A stretch of 64,000 nucleotides of DNA, taken from contig NZ_JAKLLN010000006.1 of NCBI RefSeq assembly GCF_023150065.1, positions 62,001-126,000 of the forward strand, in the 5' to 3' direction. The translations under genes were made by a program, and so were the position numbers. Under the pieces are notes generated by a model. That model saw only the letters and a program-made list of their open reading frames with translations, ran no database searches and was not told the origin of the DNA. This DNA comes from Zoogloea sp. GTDB lineage: Bacteria > Pseudomonadota > Gammaproteobacteria > Burkholderiales > Rhodocyclaceae. Positions within the stretch are counted from its first letter, which is position 1. Each line of letters starts with the position of its first letter. This document shows, piece after piece, positions 40,962 through 50,279 of the stretch.

Positions 40962-43021
40962 GGTGCCGGGGTCTCCGGGTAGTCGAGGGCGGCGAGGGCC
41001 GCGGCGAGGGCCGCCCGGTCGAAGGGCTTGCGCAGGGTCGGGATGTTGGGGCCGCCGGCCGGCACATCACCGGTGGCGTAGCCGGTGATGAGCAGGATGG
41101 GCAGTTGCGGGCGCAGCTTGCGGGCGGCGGCGGCCAGCTCGCGCCCGCCCAGGCCGGGCATGACGGTGTCGGAGACGAGCAGGGCGATGTCGTCGACGGC
41201 TTCGAGCATTGCCCGGGCTTCGACGCCGTTGCTGGCCTTGATGACGGGAAAGCCCAGCTCGGTGAGCTGCTGGCGGATGACCTTGCGTACTTCGGGCTCG
41301 TCTTCCACCAGGAGGGTCAGGCGATTCTGGTTGGCGCTGCTGGCCGTGGCGTGGCGCGGGGCGGGCGGTGGTGGGGGAGGGCTGTCGCTCATCGGCACGA
41401 TGAAGCGCACGTTGGTGCCCTTGCCCGGTGTGCTGAGGATGCGGATGTTGCCCCCCGACTGGCGGATGAAGCCATACACCATGGCCAGGCCGAGGCCGCT
41501 GCCGGCGCCGAAGGCCTTGGTGGTGAAAAAGGGCTCGAACAGGCGCGGCATCAGCTCGGGGGAAATGCCGGTGCCCGTGTCGGAGACGTCGAACTGCACG
41601 TAGTCGCCGGCCGGGACTTCCACCAGCAGGGCCAGGCTGGGCGAGACGTGGCGGGTGGCCAGGGCGATGGTGAGGGTGCCGCCGCCGGGCATGGCATCGC
41701 GGGCGTTGATGGCCAGGTTGAGCAGGGCGTTTTCGAGCTGATGGGGGTCCACCAGGGCGTGGAGCTTTTCGGTGGGCAGCTCGAGCTTGATGTCGATGCG
41801 CTCGGTAAGGGAGCGGGACAGTAGCTGGCTCATGCCATGGACGAGGGCGCCCACTTCGACCGGGGTGGGTTCGAGGGGCTGCTGGCGGGAGAAGGTGAGC
41901 AGGCGGCGGATCAGCTCGGTGCCGCGTCGGGCAGCCGCCAGAGCAGGCTCCAGGTGGTCCTCGAAGCCCTGGTGGGCAGGCAGCTTGTCGCGCAGGGTGT
42001 GCAGGTTGCCGGTGATGATGGTGAGCAGGTTGTTGAAGTCGTGGGCCAGGCCGCCGGTGAGCTGGCCCACGGCTTCCATCTTCTGGGCCTGGATCAGGGC
42101 TGCCTGGCTGGCTTTCTGTTCGGTGATGTCGATGGACAGCACGAAGAAGCCCTGCACCCCGCCGGACAGGGAGGCTTCCGGCACTACGGCGCTGCGGGCG
42201 TAGACGGGTTTGCCGTCGGCATTGGTGCGCGAGTATTCATAGCTGACCTGTTCGCCGGCGGCGGCCTGCTCCAGGTAGGGCTTGATCTGGGCGTAGGCTT
42301 CGGGGCCGAAGACCTCTCCGATGCTGCGCCCGACGATGGCGTTCTTGTCGAGGCCGAACCAGTCGGCGTAGCCCTTGTTGGCGAAGCGATAGCGCTCGCC
42401 GGAGTCCACGTAGGCGATCAGGGCGGGAATGGCGTCCATGATCAGGCGCAGGCGCTCTTCGCTGCGGGCCAGCTGGGCGGCCACGTTGTCGAGCCGGGTG
42501 GTGGCGGCTTCGAGCTCGGCGGTGCGGGCGCGCACACGGTTCTCGAGCTCGGCGTTCTGGCTCTCGATCAGTTGCTCGTAGCGGCGCTGTTCGGTGACGT
42601 CGGTCCACAGGGTGACGAAGCCCAGGTTGGGGATCGGCACACCGCGGATGGACAGCACCTGGCCATTGGGGCGGGTGCGCTCGGCGTGGTGGGGCTGGAA
42701 GGCCCGCACGGCGGCCATGCGCTCGGCCACCAGGCGCTCCACTTCGGTGGGGCTGCGGTGGCTGCCGCCATACTCGCCGCGCTGGATGTTGAAGCGCACG
42801 AAGTCTTCAAAGGGCGTGCCGACCCGCACCATGGATTCGGGAAAGTCGAGCAGGCGCAGCATGGCCTTGTTCCAGGTGACCAGCTTGGGGCTGGCGTCGA
42901 ACACGGCGATGGCCTGGTCGAGGAGGTCGAAGCCGGCCAGCAGCAGGTCGTAGCGGCGCAGCTCCTCCGGGGTGCCGGTGCGGCTGGGGCCGGTGGAGAC
43001 GGGGGTGATGCGGGCGATCAT
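40958..43021 (-). CDS. Hybrid sensor histidine kinase (PAS-PAS-HisKA-HATPase-REC)
   Basis: A 687-residue soluble sensor with no transmembrane helices. In order: a PAS_7-type domain (LLAGFDLLDQAIAVFDAS), a coiled coil (LIESQNAELENRVRARTAELE), a PAS domain (IMDAIPALIAYVDSGERY), the phosphorylated histidine in GLAHDFNNLL (about residue 324), the ATPase with NLAINARDAM, DTGTGI and GSGLGLAMV, and a C-terminal receiver with Asp in LLVSDTVMPGLGG (about 614). The His-Asp-Asp-Phe-Asn-Asn pattern marks the HPK4-like class. It overlaps both neighbours by ATGA. The stimulus is unknown; the PAS domains suggest redox or a small cytoplasmic ligand. Confidence 0.93.
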   Translation of the reverse strand: MIARITPVSTGPSRTGTPEELRRYDLLLAGFDLLDQAIAVFDASPKLVTWNKAMLRLLDFPESMVRVGTPFEDFVRFNIQRGEYGGSHRSPTEVERLVAERMAAVRAFQPHHAERTRPNGQVLSIRGVPIPNLGFVTLWTDVTEQRRYEQLIESQNAELENRVRARTAELEAATTRLDNVAAQLARSEERLRLIMDAIPALIAYVDSGERYRFANKGYADWFGLDKNAIVGRSIGEVFGPEAYAQIKPYLEQAAAGEQVSYEYSRTNADGKPVYARSAVVPEASLSGGVQGFFVLSIDITEQKASQAALIQAQKMEAVGQLTGGLAHDFNNLLTIITGNLHTLRDKLPAHQGFEDHLEPALAAARRGTELIRRLLTFSRQQPLEPTPVEVGALVHGMSQLLSRSLTERIDIKLELPTEKLHALVDPHQLENALLNLAINARDAMPGGGTLTIALATRHVSPSLALLVEVPAGDYVQFDVSDTGTGISPELMPRLFEPFFTTKAFGAGSGLGLAMVYGFIRQSGGNIRILSTPGKGTNVRFIVPMSDSPPPPPPAPRHATASSANQNRLTLLVEDEPEVRKVIRQQLTELGFPVIKASNGVEARAMLEAVDDIALLVSDTVMPGLGGRELAAAARKLRPQLPILLITGYATGDVPAGGPNIPTLRKPFDRAALAAALAALDYPETPAP

Positions 43022-45123
43022 GGGGTGGTGGGGGCGATCAGGTCGAAGAAGGCGGCCTCGGGAAGGGGGCGGGAGAACAGGAAGCCCTGGCTGTAGTCGC
43101 AGCCGGCAGCACTCAGACGTTCCCGCTGGGCAAGGGTTTCCACGCCCTCGGCGACCACCTTGATGTCGAGCTTGTGGGCCATGGCGATGATGGCCTCGGT
43201 GATGGCCAGATCGCCCGGGTCGGTGGTCAGGTCGCGCACGAAGGAGCGGTCGATCTTGAGGGTGTCGATGTCCAGGCGCTTGAGGTAGGCCATGGCCGAG
43301 TAGCCGGTGCCGAAGTCGTCGATGGACACCTGGATGCCGGCGGCGCTGAGCCTGGCCAGCTGGGCGATGACCGCGGGCTGTTCGTCGAGGAGCAGGCCCT
43401 CGGTGATCTCGATGGCGATGCACGAGCCGGGCAGCCCGACGCTCTCCAGGCGCAGCATCAGCACTTCGAGGGACTGGCCGCGGAGAAACTGCTGGGGCGA
43501 GGCGTTGACCGCGATCTGCAGCGGGCAGGGCATGCCGGCGGGGGGCGGGTGAAGGGCGCGCCAGCGCAGGATGAAGTCGATGGCCCGCTCGAACACCCAG
43601 GTGCCGATGGCATCGATGAGGCCCAGCTCCTCGGCCACCGGGATGAACTCGTCGGGGGGGATCTGGCCCCGAGTGGGGTGGTTCCAGCGCAGCAGGGCCT
43701 CGGCCTTGCGCACCTCGCCGCTGACCAGGTGCAGGATGGGCTGGAAATGCAGCTCCAGCTGGGCCTCGGCCAGGGCGCTGCGCAGATCCTTGCCCAGCTG
43801 CAGGCGCTGCAGGGCGTGCTCCTGCATGGAAGGGGAGAAGTAGCTGAAGCGGTTCTTGCCGGCGTCCTTGGCGTGGTACATGGCCTGGTCGGCGTTCTTC
43901 AGGATGTCGGTCGGGGTGAGGGCGTCCTGGGGAAAGAATGTGACGCCGATGCTCGCCGAGACATAAGCCAGGTCGTTGCCGAGGCGGAAGGGGTGGTCGA
44001 TGGCGGCGATGATGTCTTCGGCGATGCGCTCTACCGGTGTGCGCTCCGACAGCCCCGGCAGCAGCACGGTGAATTCGTCACCGCCCTGGCGGGCGACCGT
44101 GTCGGATTCGCGCACGCAGCCGACGATGCGCCGCGCCGCCTCTATCAGCAACTGGTCGCCGGCCTCGTGGCCGAGGGCGTCGTTCACTTCCTTGAAGCGG
44201 TCCAGGTCGATGTACAGCACGGCCACGCTGGCGTGGTCCCGGTGGGCCTTCTTCATCAGCTCGCCGAGGCGGTCATGGAGCAGGCGGCGGTTGGGCAGAC
44301 CGGTGAGGGGGTCGTAGTTGGCCTGCACCCACACCAGGGCTTCGGTCTGCTTGCGCTCGGTGATGTCGGTGATGACGCCCACCAGCCCACCCATGCTGCC
44401 GTCGGCCCGCAGCCAGGTGGCCTTGTTGAAGATGACATCCCGGCGCATGCCGTCGGCGGCCTCGACGGAGGCTTCGTAGGTCTGCACTCCGGGCTCGTCG
44501 AAGAGGGCCTGGTCGGCCTCGTGGTAGCGCGCGGCCAGCTCGGGCGGGGAGATGTCGAACACCGAGCGGCCGATCAGCTCGTCCCGGGGGCGCCGGATGA
44601 AGGCCTCGAAGGCCTTGTTGCAGCCCAGGTAGCGTGCTTCGGCGTCCTTGAAGAACAGGGGGCTGGGGATGGCCTCGATGAGCTGGCCGATGAAGTTGAG
44701 GCGTTCGTTGGCGGTGCGTTCGGCGGCGCAGCGGGCGGTGATGTCCACCAGCATGCCGATGATCGCCGGGCGACCGTCGAACTCGGTGCGGTTGCCGAAG
44801 ACTTCCAGGTCGATGCGGCTGCCGTCCTTGCGCACCCCCTCGAAGCTGTAGTGGGCGGTGTCGGACAGCCCGTCGAGGCGGGTGCCGATGGCATCGCGCA
44901 CCTTGGCCTGCTCACCGGGGGTCACCAGGTCGTCGGGGCCGAGGAGGTTGCAGATCTCGTCCTGGGTGTAGCCGAACATGTCGGCAAAACGGGGGTTGGC
45001 GTAGCGGAAAAGGTCGTCCTGGATGATGTAGACGCCGATCATGGCATTGCGCAGCAGGCCGGCAAACAGGCCGTCGGCGTCGCGGATCAGGTCTTCGGTC
45101 AGGGCGGAGAGGTCGGTAGGCAT
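43018..45123 (-). CDS. PAS-PAS-GGDEF-EAL cyclic-di-GMP signalling protein
   Basis: A 701-residue cytoplasmic protein that may make and break cyclic di-GMP. Domains: PAS (LLRNAMIGVYIIQDDLFRY), a second PAS (LIEAIPSPLFFKDAEARY), GGDEF (DPLTGLPNRRLLHDRL, active site GGDEF at about residue 343-347), and EAL (motif EALLRW at about 471, then IEITEGLLL and IDDFGTGYSAMAYLKRL). Both catalytic signatures look intact, so either activity is possible. The start ATG at 45123 lies 19 bases after the AraC gene stop; the stop overlaps the kinase start. Confidence 0.94.
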   Translation of the reverse strand: MPTDLSALTEDLIRDADGLFAGLLRNAMIGVYIIQDDLFRYANPRFADMFGYTQDEICNLLGPDDLVTPGEQAKVRDAIGTRLDGLSDTAHYSFEGVRKDGSRIDLEVFGNRTEFDGRPAIIGMLVDITARCAAERTANERLNFIGQLIEAIPSPLFFKDAEARYLGCNKAFEAFIRRPRDELIGRSVFDISPPELAARYHEADQALFDEPGVQTYEASVEAADGMRRDVIFNKATWLRADGSMGGLVGVITDITERKQTEALVWVQANYDPLTGLPNRRLLHDRLGELMKKAHRDHASVAVLYIDLDRFKEVNDALGHEAGDQLLIEAARRIVGCVRESDTVARQGGDEFTVLLPGLSERTPVERIAEDIIAAIDHPFRLGNDLAYVSASIGVTFFPQDALTPTDILKNADQAMYHAKDAGKNRFSYFSPSMQEHALQRLQLGKDLRSALAEAQLELHFQPILHLVSGEVRKAEALLRWNHPTRGQIPPDEFIPVAEELGLIDAIGTWVFERAIDFILRWRALHPPPAGMPCPLQIAVNASPQQFLRGQSLEVLMLRLESVGLPGSCIAIEITEGLLLDEQPAVIAQLARLSAAGIQVSIDDFGTGYSAMAYLKRLDIDTLKIDRSFVRDLTTDPGDLAITEAIIAMAHKLDIKVVAEGVETLAQRERLSAAGCDYSQGFLFSRPLPEAAFFDLIAPTTP

Positions 45124-45142
45124 GGGGGCGCGGGCATCCCGC

Positions 45143-46165
45143 TCAGGGCTGCGGATCGCCGCTGGGGGGCGCGGTGAGGGAGAGGTGTTTGCGGTAGCGC
45201 TCCGGCGACATGCCGGTCCAGCCGGTGAAGGCCCGGTAGAAGGCCGAGGTGTCGGCATAGCCCAGGTCGGCTGCAACCTGGGAGATCGGCTGGCGGGTCT
45301 TGGTGAGGCGGGCCAGGGCCATGTCCCGGCGCAGGGCCTCCTTGATGCCGCGGAAGCTGGCGCCTTCTTCTTCCAGGCGGCGGTGCAGGGTGCGCGGCGA
45401 CATGTGCAGGCGGTCGGCGGCTTCGTCCTGGGTCAGGCTGGCCGGCAGGGCGTCGCGGATCAGGTCGCGGACGCGGGTCACGGTGTTGCGGTCGCGCCGG
45501 TAGAGCATGCTGATCCGGCCCGGCGCGCCTTCCAGAAAGCTGGACAGGGCCGCTTCGTCGCGGCGGATCGGCAGGTCGAGCAGGGTGGCATTGAAACGGG
45601 CCGTCAACTGGGGGCCATCGATGAAACGGGAGCGGGCAGTGTAGACCAGCGCGTAATCGTCCGCATGGGCCGGCGGGGAGAAGGGGAAGTCCACCGAATC
45701 GAGGGACAGGCCGCGCCCCACCAGCCAGCAGGACAGGCTGTGGAGCAGGCGCAGCAGCCATTCAAAGGCGAACACCCGGGCCGGGTCGTCCGGCGTGGGG
45801 GTCAGGGGCTGGGCCTCGCGGATGTGCAGTTCGGCCCGGTCGTCACCCCGGACCACGCAGACCTGCAGGTCGGGGAGAACGATGGCCAGAAATCGCCGCG
45901 CCCGGTCGAGACCGTCGGCCAGGGTGGGGGCGCCGAGCATGCCGCGGCACAGGAACTCGAAGCTGCCGGGCCCCATGGGGCCGGAGAACAGGCCGAAGCC
46001 CTCGTCGTGCAGTTCGCGGATCACCAGGTTGTAGAGGGTGGCGTAGCGGTCGAGGGGCACCCGGGTGGCTGCGTCTGCAAGATCGATGTCGAGTTCGGCA
46101 AGCAGCAGGGCGGGGTTGATGTTGCGACGCAGCATTCCGGCCAGCATGCCGGTAACGAAACCCAT
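45143..46165 (-). CDS. AraC family transcriptional regulator
   Basis: A 340-residue regulator with an N-terminal arabinose-binding-like (AraC_N, OruR/ArgR type) domain, FGLFSGPMGPGSFEFLCRGM, and two C-terminal helix-turn-helix motifs: LTQDEAADRLHMSPRTLHRRL, then ISQVAADLGYADTSAFYRAF. An ATG 42 codons further upstream is in frame; MGFVTGMLAGML at 46165 is preferred as a compact family-like start, but its Shine-Dalgarno is weak. It is divergent from icmF with about 190 bases between them, so it may regulate icmF as well as its own operon of signalling genes. Confidence 0.87.
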   Translation of the reverse strand: MGFVTGMLAGMLRRNINPALLLAELDIDLADAATRVPLDRYATLYNLVIRELHDEGFGLFSGPMGPGSFEFLCRGMLGAPTLADGLDRARRFLAIVLPDLQVCVVRGDDRAELHIREAQPLTPTPDDPARVFAFEWLLRLLHSLSCWLVGRGLSLDSVDFPFSPPAHADDYALVYTARSRFIDGPQLTARFNATLLDLPIRRDEAALSSFLEGAPGRISMLYRRDRNTVTRVRDLIRDALPASLTQDEAADRLHMSPRTLHRRLEEEGASFRGIKEALRRDMALARLTKTRQPISQVAADLGYADTSAFYRAFTGWTGMSPERYRKHLSLTAPPSGDPQP

Positions 46166-46356
46166 TGATACTGTTGAGCCCTGACGGGCGGGCTTGCTCG
46201 GCAAAGGGCTCCCTCCAGTCCGTTGGGTAATGGCGCCGGTGGGCCGGCTGCAGCTTGGCGGATTTTGCACGAAAGCCGTCGACAACGGCAATGGCTAAGG
46301 TTCCGTCACCCTTCTAACATGCAGGCATCGATAAACATGATGTGGGGGAGACAACC

Positions 46357-49300
46357 ATGACCGACCTGAGCGTTGCCAAGAAACTCGTCGCTTACAAGCC
46401 CAAGAACAAGGTGCGCTTCGTTACCGCCGCGGCGCTTTTCGACGGCCACGATGCATCGATCAACATCATGCGGCGGATTCTTCAATCCACCGGCTCCGAG
46501 GTCATCCACCTTGGCCACAACCGCTCGGTAGGCGAGATTGTCAATGCCGCGCTGCAGGAAGACGTGCAGGGTATCGCGATCACGTCCTACCAGGGTGGGC
46601 ACGTGGAATTCTTCAAATACATGATCGACCTGCTGCGCGAGAACGGCGGCGAGAACATCAAGGTCTTTGGCGGCGGCGGCGGCGTGATCGTGCCGGCCGA
46701 GATCAAGGAACTCCACGACTACGGCGTGACCCGCATCTACTCGCCGGAAGACGGCGCCGTGCTGGGCCTGCAGGGCATGATCAACGACCTCGTGGAGCGC
46801 TGTGACGAGGACCTGTCGGGGGCTGCGCCCAAGGGGGCCGACACCATCGTCGCCGCCCTCAAGTCCGGCGACCGCCGGGCGCTGGCCCGCGTCATCACCG
46901 GCCTCGAGAATGGCGCCTATGGCGACGACGTGAAGGCCGCCCTGATCGAGGCCGCCAAGGCCGTCAAGGTGCCGGCCCTGGGCATCACCGGCACCGGCGG
47001 CGCCGGCAAGTCCAGCCTCACCGACGAGCTGGTGCGCCGCTTCCGCCTCGATCAGGACGACAAGCTCAAGCTCGCCATCATCTCCATCGACCCGTCGCGC
47101 AAGCGCACCGGTGGCGCCCTGCTCGGCGACCGCATCCGCATGAACGCCATCGAGCATCCGAACATCTTCATGCGCTCGCTGGCCACCCGCGACACCGGCA
47201 AGGAAGTCTCCGCCGCCCTGCCCGAAGTCATCGCCGCCACCCGCCTGGCCGGTTTCGACATGATCATCGTCGAGACCTCCGGCATCGGCCAGGGCGACGC
47301 GGCCATCGTGCCTTTCGTCGATGTGTCCCTGTACGTGATGACTCCCGAGTTCGGCGCCGCCAGCCAGCTCGAGAAGATCGACATGCTCGACTTCGCCGAC
47401 TTCGTGGCCATCAACAAGTTCGACCGCAAGGGCGCCGAAGATGCCCTGCGTGACGTGCGCAAGCAGTATCAGCGCAACCGCGAGTTGTTCACCACCCCCA
47501 CCGAGCAGATGCCGGTGTTTGGCACCATGGCCGCCCGTTTCAACGACGACGGCGTGACCGCCCTGTTCCAGTCCATCGCCCCGGCGCTGGTGGCCAAGGG
47601 CCTCAAGCTCGGCAAGGCCCGGCTGCCTATCGTCAGTGTCAAGTCCTCCAGCCGCGGCCGTGCCATCGTCCCCGCCGAGCGGGCCCGCTACCTGGCCGAG
47701 ATCGCCGATTCGGTGCGCGGCTACCACAAGCACACCGCCGAGCAGGCCCGTGTCGCCCGCGAGCGCCAGGCCCTGCGCATCTCCAAGAAGCTCTTCGAAG
47801 GCTGCAGCAAGGACGCCGGTTCGTTTGACGAGCTGATCGAGCTGAAGGACGGCGAGCTCACCGGCACCGCCAAGAAGCTCCTCGACATGTGGCCGAAGAC
47901 CGTCGAGCTGTACGCGGCCGACGAGTACGTGGTGAAGATCCGCGACAAGGAAATCCGCACCGTCCTCACCTCCGAGTCCCTGTCCGGCAGCAAGATCCGC
48001 AAGGTCGCCCTGCCCACCTACGAGGATGACGGCGAGACCCTCAAGTTCCTGATGAAGGAGAACGTCCCCGGCTCCTTCCCCTACACCGCCGGCGTGTTCG
48101 CCTTCAAGCGCGAAGGGGAAGACCCCACCCGCATGTTCGCCGGTGAAGGCGACGCCTTCCGCACCAACCGCCGCTTCAAGCGTGTGTCCGAGGGCATGCC
48201 GGCGCACCGCCTCTCCACCGCCTTCGACTCTGTCACGCTGTATGGCTGCGACCCGGATCCGCGTCCGGACATCTACGGCAAGATCGGCAACTCCGGTGTG
48301 TCCATCGCCACCCTGGACGACATGAAGGTGCTGTACGACGGTTTCGACCTGGTCAACCCGACCACCTCGGTGTCGATGACCATCAACGGCCCGGCGCCCA
48401 TCATCCTGGCCATGTTCTTCAACACCGCGCTGGAGCAGCAGCTGGTCAAGTTCCGCGCCCAGAACGAGCGCGAACCGACTGACGACGAAGTCCAGAAGAT
48501 CCGTGCCTGGACCCTGGCCAGCGTGCGCGGCACCGTGCAGGCCGACATCCTCAAGGAAGATCAGGGCCAGAACACCTGCATCTTCAGCACCGAGTTCGCC
48601 CTCAAGATGATGGGCGACATCCAGGAGTTCTTCGTCCATAACCAGGTCCAGAACTTCTACTCGGTGTCCATCTCCGGCTACCACATCGCCGAAGCCGGTG
48701 CGAACCCCATCAGCCAGCTCGCCTTCACCCTGTCCAACGGTTTCACCTACGTGGAAAGCTACCTGGCCCGGGGCATGCAGATCGATGACTTCGCGCCCAA
48801 CCTGTCCTTCTTCTTCAGCAACGGCATGGACCCGGAATACTCGGTGATCGGCCGTGTAGCCCGCCGCATCTGGGCGGTGGCCATGAAGAACAAGTACGGC
48901 GCCAACGAGCGCAGCCAGAAGCTGAAGTACCACATCCAGACCTCCGGCCGCTCGCTGCACGCCCAGGAAATGGACTTCAACGACATCCGCACCACGCTGC
49001 AGGCCCTGATCGCCATCTACGACAACTGCAACTCGCTGCACACCAACGCCTACGACGAAGCGATCACCACGCCGACCGAGGAGTCCGTGCGCCGCGCCAT
49101 GGCCATCCAGCTGATCATCAACCGCGAGTGGGGCCTGGCCAAGAACGAGAACCCCAACCAGGGCGCCTTCATCATCGATGAGCTCACCGACCTGGTGGAA
49201 GAAGCGGTGCTCAAGGAGTTCGAGGCCATCAGCTCCCGCGGTGGCGTGCTGGGTGCGATGGAAACCGGCTTCCAGCGCGGCAAGATCCAGGAAGAGTCGC

Positions 49301-49623
49301 TCTACTACGAGCACAAGAAGCACGACGGCTCCTACCCGATCATCGGTGTCAATACCTTCCTCAACCCGAAGGGCATGGCCCAGCAGGAGATCGAACTGGC
49401 CCGTTCCAGCGAGGACGAGAAGCAGAGCCAGCTCACCCGCCTGGCCGACTTCCAGACCCGCAACGCCGACCAGGCCCCCAAGTGGCTGGCCCTGCTCAAG
49501 CAGACCGTGATCGAGAATGGCAATGTGTTCGCGGTGCTGGTGGAAGCCGTGAGGTACTGCTCCCTGGGGCAGATCACCACGGCCCTGTACGACGTCGGCG
49601 GCCAGTACCGCCGGAGCATGTAA
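46357..49623 (+). CDS. icmF: Fused isobutyryl-CoA mutase IcmF
   Basis: An adenosylcobalamin enzyme of 1088 residues that interconverts isobutyryl-CoA and n-butyryl-CoA. Domain order is diagnostic: the B12-binding domain ([16 protein letters not shown], with FGGGGGVIV), a MeaB-like G-protein chaperone with P-loop [12 protein letters not shown] (about residue 209), then the acyl-CoA mutase barrel ([34 protein letters not shown]). Length matches the Cupriavidus protein (about 1090). A GTG 15 bases earlier is possible, but the ATG at 46357 has GGGGGAG upstream. No cobalamin riboswitch was seen in the leader. A strong terminator follows. Confidence 0.95.
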   Translation: MTDLSVAKKLVAYKPKNKVRFVTAAALFDGHDASINIMRRILQSTGSEVIHLGHNRSVGEIVNAALQEDVQGIAITSYQGGHVEFFKYMIDLLRENGGENIKVFGGGGGVIVPAEIKELHDYGVTRIYSPEDGAVLGLQGMINDLVERCDEDLSGAAPKGADTIVAALKSGDRRALARVITGLENGAYGDDVKAALIEAAKAVKVPALGITGTGGAGKSSLTDELVRRFRLDQDDKLKLAIISIDPSRKRTGGALLGDRIRMNAIEHPNIFMRSLATRDTGKEVSAALPEVIAATRLAGFDMIIVETSGIGQGDAAIVPFVDVSLYVMTPEFGAASQLEKIDMLDFADFVAINKFDRKGAEDALRDVRKQYQRNRELFTTPTEQMPVFGTMAARFNDDGVTALFQSIAPALVAKGLKLGKARLPIVSVKSSSRGRAIVPAERARYLAEIADSVRGYHKHTAEQARVARERQALRISKKLFEGCSKDAGSFDELIELKDGELTGTAKKLLDMWPKTVELYAADEYVVKIRDKEIRTVLTSESLSGSKIRKVALPTYEDDGETLKFLMKENVPGSFPYTAGVFAFKREGEDPTRMFAGEGDAFRTNRRFKRVSEGMPAHRLSTAFDSVTLYGCDPDPRPDIYGKIGNSGVSIATLDDMKVLYDGFDLVNPTTSVSMTINGPAPIILAMFFNTALEQQLVKFRAQNEREPTDDEVQKIRAWTLASVRGTVQADILKEDQGQNTCIFSTEFALKMMGDIQEFFVHNQVQNFYSVSISGYHIAEAGANPISQLAFTLSNGFTYVESYLARGMQIDDFAPNLSFFFSNGMDPEYSVIGRVARRIWAVAMKNKYGANERSQKLKYHIQTSGRSLHAQEMDFNDIRTTLQALIAIYDNCNSLHTNAYDEAITTPTEESVRRAMAIQLIINREWGLAKNENPNQGAFIIDELTDLVEEAVLKEFEAISSRGGVLGAMETGFQRGKIQEESLYYEHKKHDGSYPIIGVNTFLNPKGMAQQEIELARSSEDEKQSQLTRLADFQTRNADQAPKWLALLKQTVIENGNVFAVLVEAVRYCSLGQITTALYDVGGQYRRSM

Positions 49624-49667
49624 GCAAGCCATAAAGACACCCCGGGTAAGGGGGGAACAGCACAAGG

Positions 49668-49692
49668 AAACGGCGCCTTCGGGCGCCGTTTT
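49668..49692. terminator. Terminator after icmF
   Basis: AAACGGCGCC-TTC-GGGCGCCGTTTT: a compact stem with A and T tails that can work in both directions, between icmF and the end of the secretion operon. Confidence 0.88.
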
Positions 49693-49802
49693 CTCTGAAT
49701 GAGACCCTGCCGCTTGCCCGCTGCCGCGGGAAGTGCCGCCCCGCGGTTAGGCTGTTGGCGCTGGGGCGCACTGCTTGCCTATTCTTCACATGGCGTCGTC
49801 AG

Positions 49803-50279
49803 TCACCATTTCAGTATGTTCGCGGGCCCCTCCGATGTTGGAGACAATTGCTGCAGGACTTGCCCAGGAAACACCTTTTCTTTAAGGTCTTGAATGGCTT
49901 CGGCGGCACCACCAAATGGAGCCACGACATCGATGATCCAAATATTCTCGCCCGACTTCCAGTCGGACGGGGCCAAATGGTGAGGAGGCTCGCGATAGCG
50001 CTCGGCAGCGGAGGCCGACAGTTTTGCCCATGTGATAAAAGCAATGGGCGCCTCCTTTTGCATATGCAATCGTACCTGGTCGAGTACCATTGCGGGCAAT
50101 ATGCGCCATTCCAGCTCGCTCAAGAGAATGTTGCGAGTGGCGCTTCGTTGCAGCATCAGCCATGTGATGGGACCCAATAGTGGCAGCTTGCGCAGTACCA
50201 CCTTGGCCTGCTCCTGAGCCATATGCATCAATTGGGTCAGTTCCTGATCGTTTGCTGATTTATCCGGTATGTTCTTCAC
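49803..50279 (-). CDS. HlyC-family toxin-activating lysine acyltransferase, catalytic His apparently lost
   Basis: A 158-residue protein of the RTX toxin acyltransferase family, which moves a fatty acyl chain from acyl carrier protein onto lysines of an RTX protein before secretion. Family segments: LLGPITWLMLQRSA, ELEWRILPAM, FITWAKLSASAAERY, LAPSDWKSGENIWIIDVVAPFGGA. The catalytic Asp is kept (Asp117 in WIIDVV). The catalytic His, which lies in a SPxHR-type motif, is Thr48 here (RSATRN). It is the last gene of the secretion operon, its ATG overlapping the TolC stop; in classical operons hlyC comes first. Activity is therefore uncertain. Confidence 0.85.
   Translation of the reverse strand: MKNIPDKSANDQELTQLMHMAQEQAKVVLRKLPLLGPITWLMLQRSATRNILLSELEWRILPAMVLDQVRLHMQKEAPIAFITWAKLSASAAERYREPPHHLAPSDWKSGENIWIIDVVAPFGGAAEAIQDLKEKVFPGQVLQQLSPTSEGPANILKW

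Noticed and set aside
46166-46356. Cobalamin riboswitch in front of the B12-dependent icmF
   Set aside because: No B12-box-like GCCACTG motif or matching fold was found in the leader.
46306-49665. A 1119-codon frame on the minus strand opposite icmF
   Set aside because: It is the antisense of a perfectly conserved mutase; composition is GH/GL-rich and matches no family.
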